64,000 bases of DNA from an uncultured Paracoccaceae bacterium (GTDB lineage: Bacteria > Pseudomonadota > Alphaproteobacteria > Rhodobacterales > Rhodobacteraceae). The stretch is taken from positions 124,001 to 188,000 of the forward strand of contig CANNFQ010000008.1 of NCBI GenBank assembly GCA_947503925.1. The letters are read 5' to 3'. Positions 47,600 to 56,448 of the stretch are shown here, piece by piece. Under the pieces are notes generated by a model. It worked only from the letters and a program-made list of their open reading frames with translations. It did no database searches and was not told where the DNA came from. The position numbers and the translations under genes are program-made. Each line of letters starts with the position of its first letter. The first letter of the stretch is position 1.

Positions 47600-49196
47600 A
47601 TGCCATCTGCTCCGCCTTTGCGGCACGGGCCATTTTGTCGAGCTTTTTTTGATGCTGTGCGCGGAAATCGGGCCGCAGATTGGGTGACCCTTCCCAAACG
47701 CCGGCTGTATCTGAGTGGCCGACACCTTCAAAGAATGCGCGCATCGTGTCCATCTTTTCCTTGCCGGCAATCGCGGCATTCACCACCTGTGCCAGCGATC
47801 CCGCACCTGCCGGGCCCATCAGAGGCCGGGCCGAGATCAGGTTGGTGAAATACAGTGCGGGAATGCCCATTTCCTTGGCGTGTTGCACAACCGGTGTCGT
47901 GCCAATTGCAAGATCAGGTTTGATGGCATCAACCGCCGCCAGATCATCTTCCAGTGAGGCACGGTAAACGACTTTCACCCCACGCGCGGCCAGCCATTCG
48001 GCATCTGCCGCAGACCAAGGCGTCTTGGGACAGGCAGTGCCGACATATGGCACATCTGCCCCACTTTCGATCAGCAGGCGGGCCACCAGCAACTCTGATC
48101 CTTCATAGCCGGACAGGGTGACAGTCCCTTTGATCGGCGCACCGTTCAGGCCCTCCTTGATGGCGGGCAGAAACGCGTTTTGCGCCGCGGCAATCTGCGC
48201 GGGTGGTACATTGAATGCTTCGCCAATGTGCGTCAGCCAGGCGGCTGTTCCATTGTAGCCGACAGGAGCCGACCCAACGACTGGACGCCCCGCTGCCTCA
48301 AATTCCCGGATCGCGGCAGTATAGAATGGATGGATTGCCGCCACCGCACCGCAATCAAGTGCTGCATAAAGTTCGCGCCATTCCCTGGTTGGCACAACCG
48401 GACCCGCAGCCAGACCCATCGGGCCAAGCATCGCCCCGATCATCATCGGGTCAGCGGGAAACATCTCGCCCAGAAGCGCAACCGTGGGACGGTCCGATTT
48501 TCCGCCAACGGGGGCTTGTACAGGGCCTGCTGCAATCTCTTCGCGGGCGTAGCTCAGCATCGCTCCCGCCAACACATCCTTTGCTTCCGCATGGGTGGGG
48601 ATGCCAAAGCCAGGCACGTCGATGCCGACGATCCGCACGCCGTTGATTTCGCGTGGGAGCAGGCGTAGAGGCACGCCGGAGGCCGTGGGTACACATAGGT
48701 TCGTCACCACAATCGCGTCGTAGCGATCCGGGTCCGCCATATCATGCACGCTTTCGCGGATATCTTCGAACAGTTTGCCGGTGACCAGTGTTTCGGAGTT
48801 GAAAGGCACATAACCGACTGATCGCCGCGCGCCGTAGAAATGCGATACGAAGGTCAGGCCATATACACAGCAAGCAGAACCCGACAGCACGGTAGCCACG
48901 CGTTTCATCCGCAGGCCGACGCGTAAGGACCCGAATGCCGGGCACATGCTTTGTGGTTGGTCATGGGGGCCTTGCGGATAATCCTTGGCGTATTGATCGA
49001 GGATGTCTGATTTGCCTGCGGCGCGGGCGGCGGCCGTCATCATGGCGGCACCTGCGGTACAGCCGCCTTCCAGTGCGACGGCGTCCCGGACTTGATCCGT
49101 GACCTCTGACCGGGCCTCGCCTTCGATGATCTGGACATTGCCCGACTCATCATAGCTGACCTCAAAGCCTTGCCGCTGGTCGTCAGGCATCGTCAT
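47598..49196 (-). CDS. bchY: Chlorophyllide a reductase subunit Y
   Basis: Nitrogenase alpha-like catalytic subunit of chlorophyllide a reductase, paired with BchZ. The 532 residues contain cluster-ligand cysteine regions LEGGCTAGAA, PQSMCPAFGS and SGSACCVYGL, which are typical of BchY. The ATG at 49196 overlaps the bchX stop; a second ATG two codons later (49190) is possible. Followed by a 73-bp gap with two palindromes. Confidence 0.96.
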   Translation of the reverse strand: MTMPDDQRQGFEVSYDESGNVQIIEGEARSEVTDQVRDAVALEGGCTAGAAMMTAAARAAGKSDILDQYAKDYPQGPHDQPQSMCPAFGSLRVGLRMKRVATVLSGSACCVYGLTFVSHFYGARRSVGYVPFNSETLVTGKLFEDIRESVHDMADPDRYDAIVVTNLCVPTASGVPLRLLPREINGVRIVGIDVPGFGIPTHAEAKDVLAGAMLSYAREEIAAGPVQAPVGGKSDRPTVALLGEMFPADPMMIGAMLGPMGLAAGPVVPTREWRELYAALDCGAVAAIHPFYTAAIREFEAAGRPVVGSAPVGYNGTAAWLTHIGEAFNVPPAQIAAAQNAFLPAIKEGLNGAPIKGTVTLSGYEGSELLVARLLIESGADVPYVGTACPKTPWSAADAEWLAARGVKVVYRASLEDDLAAVDAIKPDLAIGTTPVVQHAKEMGIPALYFTNLISARPLMGPAGAGSLAQVVNAAIAGKEKMDTMRAFFEGVGHSDTAGVWEGSPNLRPDFRAQHQKKLDKMARAAKAEQMA

Positions 49197-50187
49197 AGAT
49201 GACCTCCAGCGACTCTTTCGGCTGTGCGTTCTTGCCGCGCATATCGGTATCCGTTGCAGGGATCAGCTGATAGTCGCCGCCAGTATCCTTGGCATCAAAC
49301 AGGCCAAGCAAACCGTCCTGATCCAGTGGGGTCGGGCGTACGGGTGGGGCCACGCCCACGGCCTCGGCCAAGCCTTCGAACATCTCACCCCATTGGCTTT
49401 CATGGGTGCCAACGATTTGATAATTCGCGCTTTTCTTTCTTAGATCGTCGTCCTGTGGGATTGCAGCAAGGACAGGAATACGGACTGCCTCGGCGAAAGC
49501 TTGGGCCTCTCCTGTCCCGTCATCCTTGTTAATGACAAGTCCGGCGACCCCAACATTGCCACCAAGCTTGCGGAAGTATTCGACCGCGGAGCAGACATTG
49601 TTAGCAACATAAAGCGATTGGAGATCGTTTGATCCGACAAGTATCACCTTCTGCGCCATATCGCGCGCAATTGGCAGGCCGAAACCGCCACAAACAACGT
49701 CCCCGAGAAAGTCGAGGAGCACATAGTCAAAGTCCCAATCGTGGAACCCTAGTTTTTCGAGAAGCTCAAAGCCGTGAATGATCCCACGACCGCCACATCC
49801 ACGACCCACTTCAGGGCCGCCAAGTTCCATGGCGAACACGCCACCCCGTTTAAAGCAAACGTCGCCAATAGCAACCTCTTCCCCGGCCAACTTCTTTTTG
49901 GCGCTGGTTTCAATGATCGTCGGGCAAGCCTTGCCGCCGAACAAAAGGCTGGTCGTGTCAGATTTTGGGTCGCACCCGATTAGCAGGACCCGCTTGCCAA
50001 TCTCGGCCATCATGTGGCTGAGATTGGCAAGGGTGAAGGATTTGCCGATCCCGCCCTTGCCGTAAATCGCGATGATCTGGGTTTTTGACGTTGGTTCGCC
50101 TTGCGGCACCTCAAGCGACGGCTCCTCTGCCGCTTCATCCCGCAGGCGTTGATCAAAGTCCTTCAGGTTTGGAATTTCATCTTTCAT
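49183..50187 (-). CDS. bchX: Chlorophyllide a reductase iron protein subunit X
   Basis: NifH-like ATPase that donates electrons to BchYZ. The ATG at 50187 gives 334 residues starting [12 protein letters not shown] and overlaps the bchC stop as ATGA; an ATG 11 codons upstream is less likely. P-loop YGKGGIGKS (42-50), and cluster cysteines in [10 protein letters not shown] and GDVVCGGFG. The 3' end overlaps bchY. Confidence 0.97.
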   Translation of the reverse strand: MKDEIPNLKDFDQRLRDEAAEEPSLEVPQGEPTSKTQIIAIYGKGGIGKSFTLANLSHMMAEIGKRVLLIGCDPKSDTTSLLFGGKACPTIIETSAKKKLAGEEVAIGDVCFKRGGVFAMELGGPEVGRGCGGRGIIHGFELLEKLGFHDWDFDYVLLDFLGDVVCGGFGLPIARDMAQKVILVGSNDLQSLYVANNVCSAVEYFRKLGGNVGVAGLVINKDDGTGEAQAFAEAVRIPVLAAIPQDDDLRKKSANYQIVGTHESQWGEMFEGLAEAVGVAPPVRPTPLDQDGLLGLFDAKDTGGDYQLIPATDTDMRGKNAQPKESLEVIYDDA

Positions 50188-51122
50188 GCCGTATCCCAGT
50201 TCAAAATCATTTTCAGGCAAGTTGGATCGGTAAAGGCGGTTTCATATGCCTTCTCTGCCGCGCTTGCCGGCTGTCTGTGTGTGATCAGATTGGCCAGTTC
50301 CAATATTCCGGCCTCGACCAGTGCCTTGGTCGCCGCCATGTCATCGGCGGCCCATTCCGCGCTGATCCGCAGCCTTGCCTCTTTCATGAAGGCCGGCGGA
50401 AAGGCGAATTGCAGAGGCGCTGTGTAGAATCCGGCAAGGACGATTTCGCCCCCTTTGCCGATACGCCCGATCAGATCATTCAGCAGATCACCCTGTCCGG
50501 ACGCGTCATAGACGGACATATAGTCGCGCCGATCATCGGTGTCCGGATGGATCACGTTGTAACCCTGCGCGCCGTCCATCCGGGCCGGGTCGATATCCCA
50601 GACAGTGGGGGCAGGCGCGCCCGCCAGTATGGTCAACCGGGCCAGCAGACGGCCCAGAACGCCGTGGCCCACGATCAAATCGGGCACCGCTTTGTGCGGG
50701 CCCGCCATGGCGTGCCGCGCCGTTGCGGCCAACGCCAGTAACGCACCTGCCGCGCCCAAACCCCGGTCAATCCTTGTGGCGCGTCCGGCTTTGGTCACCA
50801 GCGTCTCAGCCGCCGCACCGAACAGCCCGTGGGCCCCTTCGTAACAGCTTGCCCCGGGCACAAACACATGTTCGCCAACCCGAAAGCCGCTATCGGCTCC
50901 GGCTTCGACCACCTCGCCAGCGGCTTCATAGCCGGGGATCAGAGGATAGCCCATCCCAGGAAAGGGTGGCATGTCGCCGGACCAGAACAGTTTTTCCGTA
51001 CCGGTCGAGATGCCAGAATGCCGGACGGCAACGACAATATCATCAGCGGCCGGTGGCGTGATACCCACACGACCTAACGCCAGCTTTCTGGGCGCTGATA
51101 GGATGACGGCTTTGCTTTGCAC
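50184..51122 (-). CDS. bchC: 3-hydroxyethyl bacteriochlorophyllide a dehydrogenase
   Basis: Oxidises the hydroxyethyl group to acetyl late in bacteriochlorophyll synthesis. The 312 residues form a medium-chain dehydrogenase-like protein, with the family blocks [15 protein letters not shown] and [17 protein letters not shown]. The start is GTG, preceded by GGGAG. First gene after a promoter region with three PpsR-type motifs, and the head of bchCXYZ-puf. Confidence 0.95.
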   Translation of the reverse strand: MQSKAVILSAPRKLALGRVGITPPAADDIVVAVRHSGISTGTEKLFWSGDMPPFPGMGYPLIPGYEAAGEVVEAGADSGFRVGEHVFVPGASCYEGAHGLFGAAAETLVTKAGRATRIDRGLGAAGALLALAATARHAMAGPHKAVPDLIVGHGVLGRLLARLTILAGAPAPTVWDIDPARMDGAQGYNVIHPDTDDRRDYMSVYDASGQGDLLNDLIGRIGKGGEIVLAGFYTAPLQFAFPPAFMKEARLRISAEWAADDMAATKALVEAGILELANLITHRQPASAAEKAYETAFTDPTCLKMILNWDTA

Positions 51123-51184
51123 AGTGTCTCCCTCGTGCCTCGTTTCAGCCCATCAGAGACTCAGCTACGGCACCTGTTCTTGCC

Positions 51185-51253
51185 TGTCAGTCTAGCTTTA
51201 CATATCAACCTGTCAATTACTTTGGACATTTTACATGTCAACCTGGCTTTACA
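51185..51253 (-). promoter_or_regulatory. bchC promoter with three tandem PpsR/CrtJ motifs
   Basis: Three exact TGT-N12-ACA sites: 51185-51202, 51211-51228 and 51236-51253, separated by 8 and 7 bp. A sigma-70-like promoter on the minus strand lies in the first two: -35 TTGACA (51211-51216) inside site 2, 16-bp spacer, -10 TAGACT (51189-51194) inside site 1. The third site overlaps the crtF stop codon. PpsR/CrtJ represses photosynthesis genes under oxygen or light by binding paired sites of this kind, so bound repressor would cover the promoter. Confidence 0.85.
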
Positions 51254-52380
51254 CCTGTCACAATAGACGTCACGTATGGCCGCAGAGGTGTTGGACGGCG
51301 CAGGGTTGTGAAACCGGCCTCCGACAGCAGCTGCGCAATCTCTTCGGCTGATCGCGCCCGCCCCGTCCGCATCGCCATGCAGTAAAGGGCAAAATAGGCG
51401 TCGCCGGGTCGGGTTGGCGTCACGCCGCCAGTCATGGGTTCTGATATGATGATGGACCCACCGGGTGGCAGAACGGCGTAAACCGCGCGCAGCAGACGCG
51501 CGACCGTCGCATCCGCATGGTCATACAGCACACGCACAAGGCTGATCGTATCAGCGCATTGCGGCAGCGGATCATCCTGAAAAGAGCCTGCAACAATCGA
51601 AGCCCGATCCGTCAGACCCGCGGCATCGAATCGGCTTTGGGCCGCGGGCGCAACGGCGGGTAGATCGAAAAGGGTCAGCGGCAGGGTTGGATGGGTGGCG
51701 GCCACTGCTGCTAAAAACGCGCCCGTGCCACCGCCGACATCCATCAGATGCGACGCATTGCGCAGATCGACCATCGCCAATGTATCTTCGGCGACCAGGG
51801 TTTGACTATCGGCCATTAATTCCGAATAGGTTGCCGCCACATCCGGGTCGGTGACCCCGCCCGCGCCAAAAACATAGGGCCAGAAATCGGCCAGCTCTGT
51901 CTGTACGTCGCCCCGAAAAAACGCGACGGGATCGGTAAGGTCACGATAAAGCACATCGTGATGTTTGATCATGCCGGTCAGCCCGGGCACCCCGGTCAGG
52001 GCGGCGCCTCGCGTCGTCAAGGCATAGTGCCCGCTACGCCGTTTCCTGAACAGGCCAATCGCCACCCCGGCCGACAACAGAACCTGCATCCTGTCACGAG
52101 GCATCGCGGCCCGTCTGGCAAGTGTGTCTGGGCCCTGTTCTGACTGCAAAAGCATCTGGGGTATGTTGAGCCTGACAAGTGCGAGTAAGATCTGGGAATG
52201 GCAAAAGCCTGCTACCAGATCAAACATCGCCTGCCCTTCGTGGCGGACAATGCGCCGGGTCACAGGGAACCGGGCGGCCCATCTCTGAAATCTGTGGGAC
52301 GCAACCAAGCGGACCAGCCATGACGACGGGCGTGGCCCGGTATGGGTCAAGCCCGATCCAGGTAGGTCGAGATCAGCCAC
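51238..52380 (-). CDS. crtF: Carotenoid O-methyltransferase CrtF (demethylspheroidene O-methyltransferase)
   Basis: SAM-dependent enzyme that methylates the 1-hydroxyl of carotenoids in the spheroidene pathway. The 380 residues contain a dimerisation/helical N-terminus and the SAM motif LMDVGGGTGAF. The start is GTG and shares a base with the crtE stop. Ends at the bchC promoter region. Confidence 0.93.
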   Translation of the reverse strand: MADLDLPGSGLTHTGPRPSSWLVRLVASHRFQRWAARFPVTRRIVRHEGQAMFDLVAGFCHSQILLALVRLNIPQMLLQSEQGPDTLARRAAMPRDRMQVLLSAGVAIGLFRKRRSGHYALTTRGAALTGVPGLTGMIKHHDVLYRDLTDPVAFFRGDVQTELADFWPYVFGAGGVTDPDVAATYSELMADSQTLVAEDTLAMVDLRNASHLMDVGGGTGAFLAAVAATHPTLPLTLFDLPAVAPAAQSRFDAAGLTDRASIVAGSFQDDPLPQCADTISLVRVLYDHADATVARLLRAVYAVLPPGGSIIISEPMTGGVTPTRPGDAYFALYCMAMRTGRARSAEEIAQLLSEAGFTTLRRPTPLRPYVTSIVTGVKPG

Positions 52381-53261
52381 TATTCGCCGGGAACGGTTGG
52401 CCGATTACGTGCCCCGGCAGGGACCAGTTTATCGGCATAGGCCCGAACCATCTGGGCTAGCGCCGCCTCACCCGGGCAGGCAGGGATTGATGCAATTGCG
52501 CCGCCAAGAATGTCGTCAAATCGCTGGATCGCACCCGCAACACCCAATGATGCCACTGCATTGGGTCGACCATGCAGGTCATCCTGACCTGCGGGTTTGC
52601 CCAATACCGACTCGTCACACAGCGCGTCGCGCAGGTCGTCAGCGACCTGAAACGCCTCACCAATCCGGGCGCCCAGTTCTTCCCATGGTTCTGCATCCTG
52701 CCCGGCGGCCACCGCGCCCATTTGCGTTGCTGCAATGAACAAGGCGCCGGTCTTGGCCTGATGATAGGCGGACAGGTCAATCTTGTCCTCACTTTCCCAG
52801 CCTTGTCCGGCGCAGATGCCAAAGGGCATGCCGGTGCGGGCGCCAAGAATGTCGATCAGTAAAAGCGCATTGGCGGGATCGTTCCCCGCAGCGCGGGCCA
52901 GGATCTGAAATGCCATGATGATCAGGCTGTCACCGGTCAACACCGCAAGCGGTTCGGAATAGGCCAAATGCAGGGCGGCTTTGCCCCGCCGCATATTCGC
53001 GTCATCAAAGCAGGGCAGATCATCATGGACAAGGCTGGCGCAGTGGATCAGTTCCAGCGCGGCACCAGCAGCATCCGTCAAGGCCGGGCGGCGATCTCCA
53101 CAGGCAAGGGCAACCGATGTCAGAATGGTCGGTCTGATCCGCGCACCCCCAGGGGTTACGGCGTAGTCAAGCGCGCTGGCAAGCCTGCCAGGGGCAATGC
53201 CGCCTTGGCCCATTTCGATCGCTGCGGCTATTGATGCTTCAATCCGGTCCGAGATTCGCAT
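52380..53261 (-). CDS. crtE: Geranylgeranyl diphosphate synthase CrtE
   Basis: Makes C20 GGPP for carotenoids and the bacteriochlorophyll tail. The 293 residues have both aspartate-rich motifs: DDLPCFDD (80-87) and ADDLRD near residue 195. GGAG lies 6-7 bases before the ATG. Divergent from crtD, with two PpsR-type sites between. Confidence 0.95.
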   Translation of the reverse strand: MRISDRIEASIAAAIEMGQGGIAPGRLASALDYAVTPGGARIRPTILTSVALACGDRRPALTDAAGAALELIHCASLVHDDLPCFDDANMRRGKAALHLAYSEPLAVLTGDSLIIMAFQILARAAGNDPANALLLIDILGARTGMPFGICAGQGWESEDKIDLSAYHQAKTGALFIAATQMGAVAAGQDAEPWEELGARIGEAFQVADDLRDALCDESVLGKPAGQDDLHGRPNAVASLGVAGAIQRFDDILGGAIASIPACPGEAALAQMVRAYADKLVPAGARNRPTVPGE

Positions 53262-53288
53262 GCGTGATCTCCAGGTTATAGTTCATAG

Positions 53289-53332
53289 TGTCCATTTTAG
53301 TTGACATGTGTCAATGTAAATCCAAAAGGACA
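53289..53332. promoter_or_regulatory. crtE-crtD regulatory region with two PpsR/CrtJ motifs 8 bp apart
   Basis: Exact TGT-N12-ACA sites at 53289-53306 and 53315-53332, with an 8-bp gap, the arrangement known to allow cooperative CrtJ/PpsR binding. TTGACA-type hexamers are present on both strands (53301-53306 plus, 53309-53314 minus) but I cannot assign clean -10 elements. The second site reaches the crtD ribosome-binding region. Confidence 0.82.
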
Positions 53333-53350
53333 GGAGTGACTCGCCCTCGA

Positions 53351-54913
53351 ATGACCGAAAACAGGCCAAAGGTTGTGATCATCGGTGCCGGTATCGGCGG
53401 GTTGGCGGCTGCCTTGCGGCTGGCGCATCAGGGCTGTTCTGTGACGGTGCTGGACATGCACGCCGCCCCCGGTGGGAAAATGCGCACAGTGCCTTCCACC
53501 GCAGGGCCGGTCGATGCGGGGCCAACGGTGTTGACAATGCGCCAGGTATTCGACGCCTTGTTTGCGGATGTCGATGAGACGCTTGAGGATCACATGACGC
53601 TTGATCAGTTAAGAACACTGGCACGCCATTATTGGGATGATGGCACCTGCCTTGATCTGATGGCTGACCCCGCAGAAAGCCGGGCCAACATCCGCACTGT
53701 CTTTGGTGAAAAGGCTGCTCGGCAATTCACCCGGTTTTCCGACCGGGCCAAACGGCTGTTCAACGCCTTTGACGGCCCGATCATGCAAACGGCCACGCCG
53801 GACCAACTGGCCGTTACGAAAACAGTTCTGGGTCAACCCGGGCTCATTCGGGACATGGCCCCGCACCGCACACTTGCCGGAATGCTGCGCGGGGCGTTCA
53901 GCGAACCCAAACTGGCGCAGCTTTTCGGGCGCTACACCACCTATGTCGGTGGATCACCCTGTGCTGCGCCCGCGATTTTGTCCCTGATCTGGGAGGCAGA
54001 GGCACGCGGCGTCTGGTCGATCAAAGGCGGGATGCACCGCCTGGCTGCCACGATTGCGGATCTGGCTGGCCAGCGGGGGGCAACCTTTCACTATCAAACC
54101 ACGGCAACCCGGATCACCCAACAAGGCGGGCGGGTCACCGGTGTCCAAACCGAAGCAGGCCATTATCCGTCGGATTACGTGCTGTTCAACGGTGATCCAC
54201 GGGCACTTCGCACCGGGTTGTTGGGGCCTGCACCGCAAAACGCCGTGACGAAGACCCACACCGAACCGCGCAGCCTGTCTGCCTATGTGCATGCTTTTGC
54301 GGCGGCGCCCGACGGCCCGGAACTAACCCATCACACCGTGTTTTTCGGCCATGATCCTTCCGCAGAGTTCTCGGCACTGGCTAAAGGGCAGATGCCTGTC
54401 GATGCCACGCTTTATCTTTGCGCACAGGACCATGGGCAGGTCGCCGCAGATGCCATGCAACGGTTCGAAATTATCATGAATGCGCCGCCTGTCCTGAACG
54501 ACCCTGAAAAGGAAAAGCCACCATGTCAGACACAGATTTTCGACCGGTTGACCGCATTCGGGCTCAGCTTCGGGCCGATACCGGGGCCGGACGCCCTAAC
54601 CACACCGCAGGGCTTCGATCAGATGTTTCCGGCAAGCCTCGGTTCCCTTTACGGGCGCAGCCCGCATGGGCTGACAGCGGGGTTCAAACGTCCGACGGCG
54701 CGGACCAACCTGCCGGGGCTGTATCTGTGCGGGGGCGGCGCACATCCGGGGGCGGGGTTGCCGATGGCGACACTCTCCGCCCGGCACGCGGCCGCGGCGA
54801 TCATGACGGACCATGTTTCAACCTCAATGTCCCCCCAAACGGTTACGCCTGGTGGTATATTGACGGGATCAGCGATTGCGGGACCAAAGCGGTCTCTGTC
54901 ATCGGGTTCATAG
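53351..54913 (+). CDS. crtD: Hydroxyneurosporene/methoxyneurosporene desaturase CrtD
   Basis: FAD-dependent desaturase that adds a double bond at C-3,4 in the spheroidene pathway. The ATG at 53351 gives 520 residues; the dinucleotide fold GAGIGG (12-17) and the C-terminal LYLCGGGAHPGAGLPMATLSARHAA block are clear. A GTG at 53336, 5 bases after AAAGGA, is another possible start. The last ~28 residues (after about MTDHVSTS) read out of frame through the start of the CrtC homology region, so they are not conserved CrtD sequence. Confidence 0.9.
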   Translation: MTENRPKVVIIGAGIGGLAAALRLAHQGCSVTVLDMHAAPGGKMRTVPSTAGPVDAGPTVLTMRQVFDALFADVDETLEDHMTLDQLRTLARHYWDDGTCLDLMADPAESRANIRTVFGEKAARQFTRFSDRAKRLFNAFDGPIMQTATPDQLAVTKTVLGQPGLIRDMAPHRTLAGMLRGAFSEPKLAQLFGRYTTYVGGSPCAAPAILSLIWEAEARGVWSIKGGMHRLAATIADLAGQRGATFHYQTTATRITQQGGRVTGVQTEAGHYPSDYVLFNGDPRALRTGLLGPAPQNAVTKTHTEPRSLSAYVHAFAAAPDGPELTHHTVFFGHDPSAEFSALAKGQMPVDATLYLCAQDHGQVAADAMQRFEIIMNAPPVLNDPEKEKPPCQTQIFDRLTAFGLSFGPIPGPDALTTPQGFDQMFPASLGSLYGRSPHGLTAGFKRPTARTNLPGLYLCGGGAHPGAGLPMATLSARHAAAAIMTDHVSTSMSPQTVTPGGILTGSAIAGPKRSLSSGS

Positions 54914-55749
54914 GGTCGGTCTTTTCGCCCTGGTACGCATGGTCGGGTCGCAAGGACCCGGCCAACCACTGTTGCATCAATGTGGCAACCTATGGCCCTG
55001 GCGGCCGGTTCACGATGACGGATCGCGGGCGGGCTGCTTTGTCCAGGACACCGGATCATTTGCAGGTTGGACCATCATCCATGCATTGGACCGGGCGTGA
55101 ACTGGTCATTGATATAAATGAAATCAGCAGCCCGCCCCTGATCAGCCGGGTGCGGGGGCAGATCACCGTCACGCCCCATGCTGTGACATCCGTTGAACTG
55201 CCTCTAACCTCCGACGGCACGCATATCTGGCGACCCTTCGCCCCGTCATCGGACATCACTGTCGATCTGGAGGCAAAGGGCTGGCAATGGTCGGGCCACG
55301 GCTATTTTGACGCGAATTTTGGCACTCGCGCGTTAGAGCAGGATTTCAGTTTCTGGACATGGGGGCGCTATCCGACCAAGGCGGGGGCGACCTGCATCTA
55401 TGATGCGGTGCGGCGGGATGGAACCACGCTTGACACTGCAATAGCGTTTGACAACGCCGGGCGCGCCAAAACGGTCGAGGCACCGCCGCGGACCCGGTTC
55501 CGCAATTCGCTTTGGCAAGTAAAGCGCGAAACGCGCGCTGATCCCGGGGTGATGCCGAAACAGGTGCTCAGCATGCTGGACGCCCCGTTCTATGCGCGAT
55601 CTGCGGTCCAAACCCAGTTGAACGGGGAGGTTGTGACCGGTGTTCACGAAGCATTGGACCTGAATCGGTTCGCGTCACCGCTTATTAAACCGATGCTCGC
55701 CGTCCGGGTTCCACGCCGGGCGGGCTGGTCACCCGGATTGGCGGGGTGA
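54727..55749 (+). CDS. crtC: Hydroxyneurosporene synthase / carotenoid 1,2-hydratase CrtC
   Basis: Hydrates the psi end of neurosporene, giving the 1-hydroxy group later methylated by CrtF. Homology begins at about 54817 (PPNGYAWWYIDG) and continues through VFSPWYAWSGRKDPANHCCINVATYG-like sequence, ALSRTPDHLQVGPSSMHW and FGTRALEQDFSFWTWGRY. The only in-frame start close to the homology is GTG 54727 (340 residues); ATG 54523, behind AAGGAAAA, would give 408 residues but adds non-conserved sequence that is an out-of-frame reading of crtD. Either way crtD and crtC overlap by at least 187 bp. The start is uncertain, the identity is not. Confidence 0.82.
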   Translation: MRGRRTSGGGVADGDTLRPARGRGDHDGPCFNLNVPPNGYAWWYIDGISDCGTKAVSVIGFIGSVFSPWYAWSGRKDPANHCCINVATYGPGGRFTMTDRGRAALSRTPDHLQVGPSSMHWTGRELVIDINEISSPPLISRVRGQITVTPHAVTSVELPLTSDGTHIWRPFAPSSDITVDLEAKGWQWSGHGYFDANFGTRALEQDFSFWTWGRYPTKAGATCIYDAVRRDGTTLDTAIAFDNAGRAKTVEAPPRTRFRNSLWQVKRETRADPGVMPKQVLSMLDAPFYARSAVQTQLNGEVVTGVHEALDLNRFASPLIKPMLAVRVPRRAGWSPGLAG

Positions 55750-55753
55750 GTCA

Positions 55754-55774
55754 CAATTCTTGGAACAAGAATTG
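55754..55774. repeat. Palindrome after crtC
   Basis: Perfect 9-bp arms CAATTCTTG / CAAGAATTG with a 3-base loop, 4 bases after the crtC stop, in the 63-bp gap between convergent crtC and ynjD-like. It shares the AAGAATT core with the larger palindrome in the bchY-bchZ gap. Confidence 0.7.
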
Positions 55775-55812
55775 ATATTGGCTTTCAGTGAAAGCCTGCC
55801 CACGCCGCAGCC

Positions 55813-56448
55813 TCAGTCGCCCAAGGTGATGATCGCACCACCTGCGGCCCGTGCATCATCTGCGTCATGCGTCACCATCAAGACTGGCAAGGAACGCGCC
55901 TTGGCTCGGTCAAAAACCATGTCGCGGACCTGCGCGCGCAATGTAGCATCGAGCCGCGAAAATGGTTCGTCCAGAAGCAGGCCACAGGGCTCTGACAATA
56001 GCATCCGCATGAGAGCGACCCGTGCTTTCTGGCCGCCTGACAGTGTTGCTGGATCACGATCGGCAAAACCCGTCAGACCCACCTCAGCCAGCGCTTCATT
56101 CACCTTGTCTCGGCGCGCCTCTGTCGTGCCACCGGGCTGCAAGCCGAAGGCCAGATTTGCGCCCACCGACAGATGCGGAAACAGCAAGTCGTCCTGAAAC
56201 AGGATACCCACCCGGCGCTGATGCGGGGCGGCATGGGTGATGTCATGCCCATCGAGCAAAACCTCGCCCATTGCCTGAAAATCCGGGGCGAGCGTACCAG
56301 TGATGAATGCCAGCAGGGTGGATTTGCCTACACCGGACGGTCCCATCACGGTCAAAACCTCACCCGGCCCGATATTGTGATTAACTGATAGCAACGGCGG
56401 GCCGCCCTTGCTGATCGTCACATCGCGCAGTGACAGCCCTTTATCCAT
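55813..56448 (-). CDS. ynjD: ABC transporter ATP-binding protein (YnjD-like)
   Basis: ATPase of an importer. The ATG at 56448 gives 211 residues; upstream in-frame codons lie within the permease gene. Walker A GPSGVGKS (36-43), signature LSGGQKARVAL and Walker B LLLDEP are present. Short length and partnership with a fused permease match E. coli YnjD/ThiQ. It overlaps the permease end by 8 bp. Confidence 0.85.
   Translation of the reverse strand: MDKGLSLRDVTISKGGPPLLSVNHNIGPGEVLTVMGPSGVGKSTLLAFITGTLAPDFQAMGEVLLDGHDITHAAPHQRRVGILFQDDLLFPHLSVGANLAFGLQPGGTTEARRDKVNEALAEVGLTGFADRDPATLSGGQKARVALMRMLLSEPCGLLLDEPFSRLDATLRAQVRDMVFDRAKARSLPVLMVTHDADDARAAGGAIITLGD

Noticed and set aside
53288-53350. 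GTG at 53288 as the start of crtD
   Set aside because: It would place the coding start inside the PpsR motif and add residues not seen in the family.
54523-54726. ATG at 54523 as the start of crtC
   Set aside because: It has a fair ribosome-binding site, but the added 68 residues are an out-of-frame reading of conserved CrtD sequence; kept only as an alternative.
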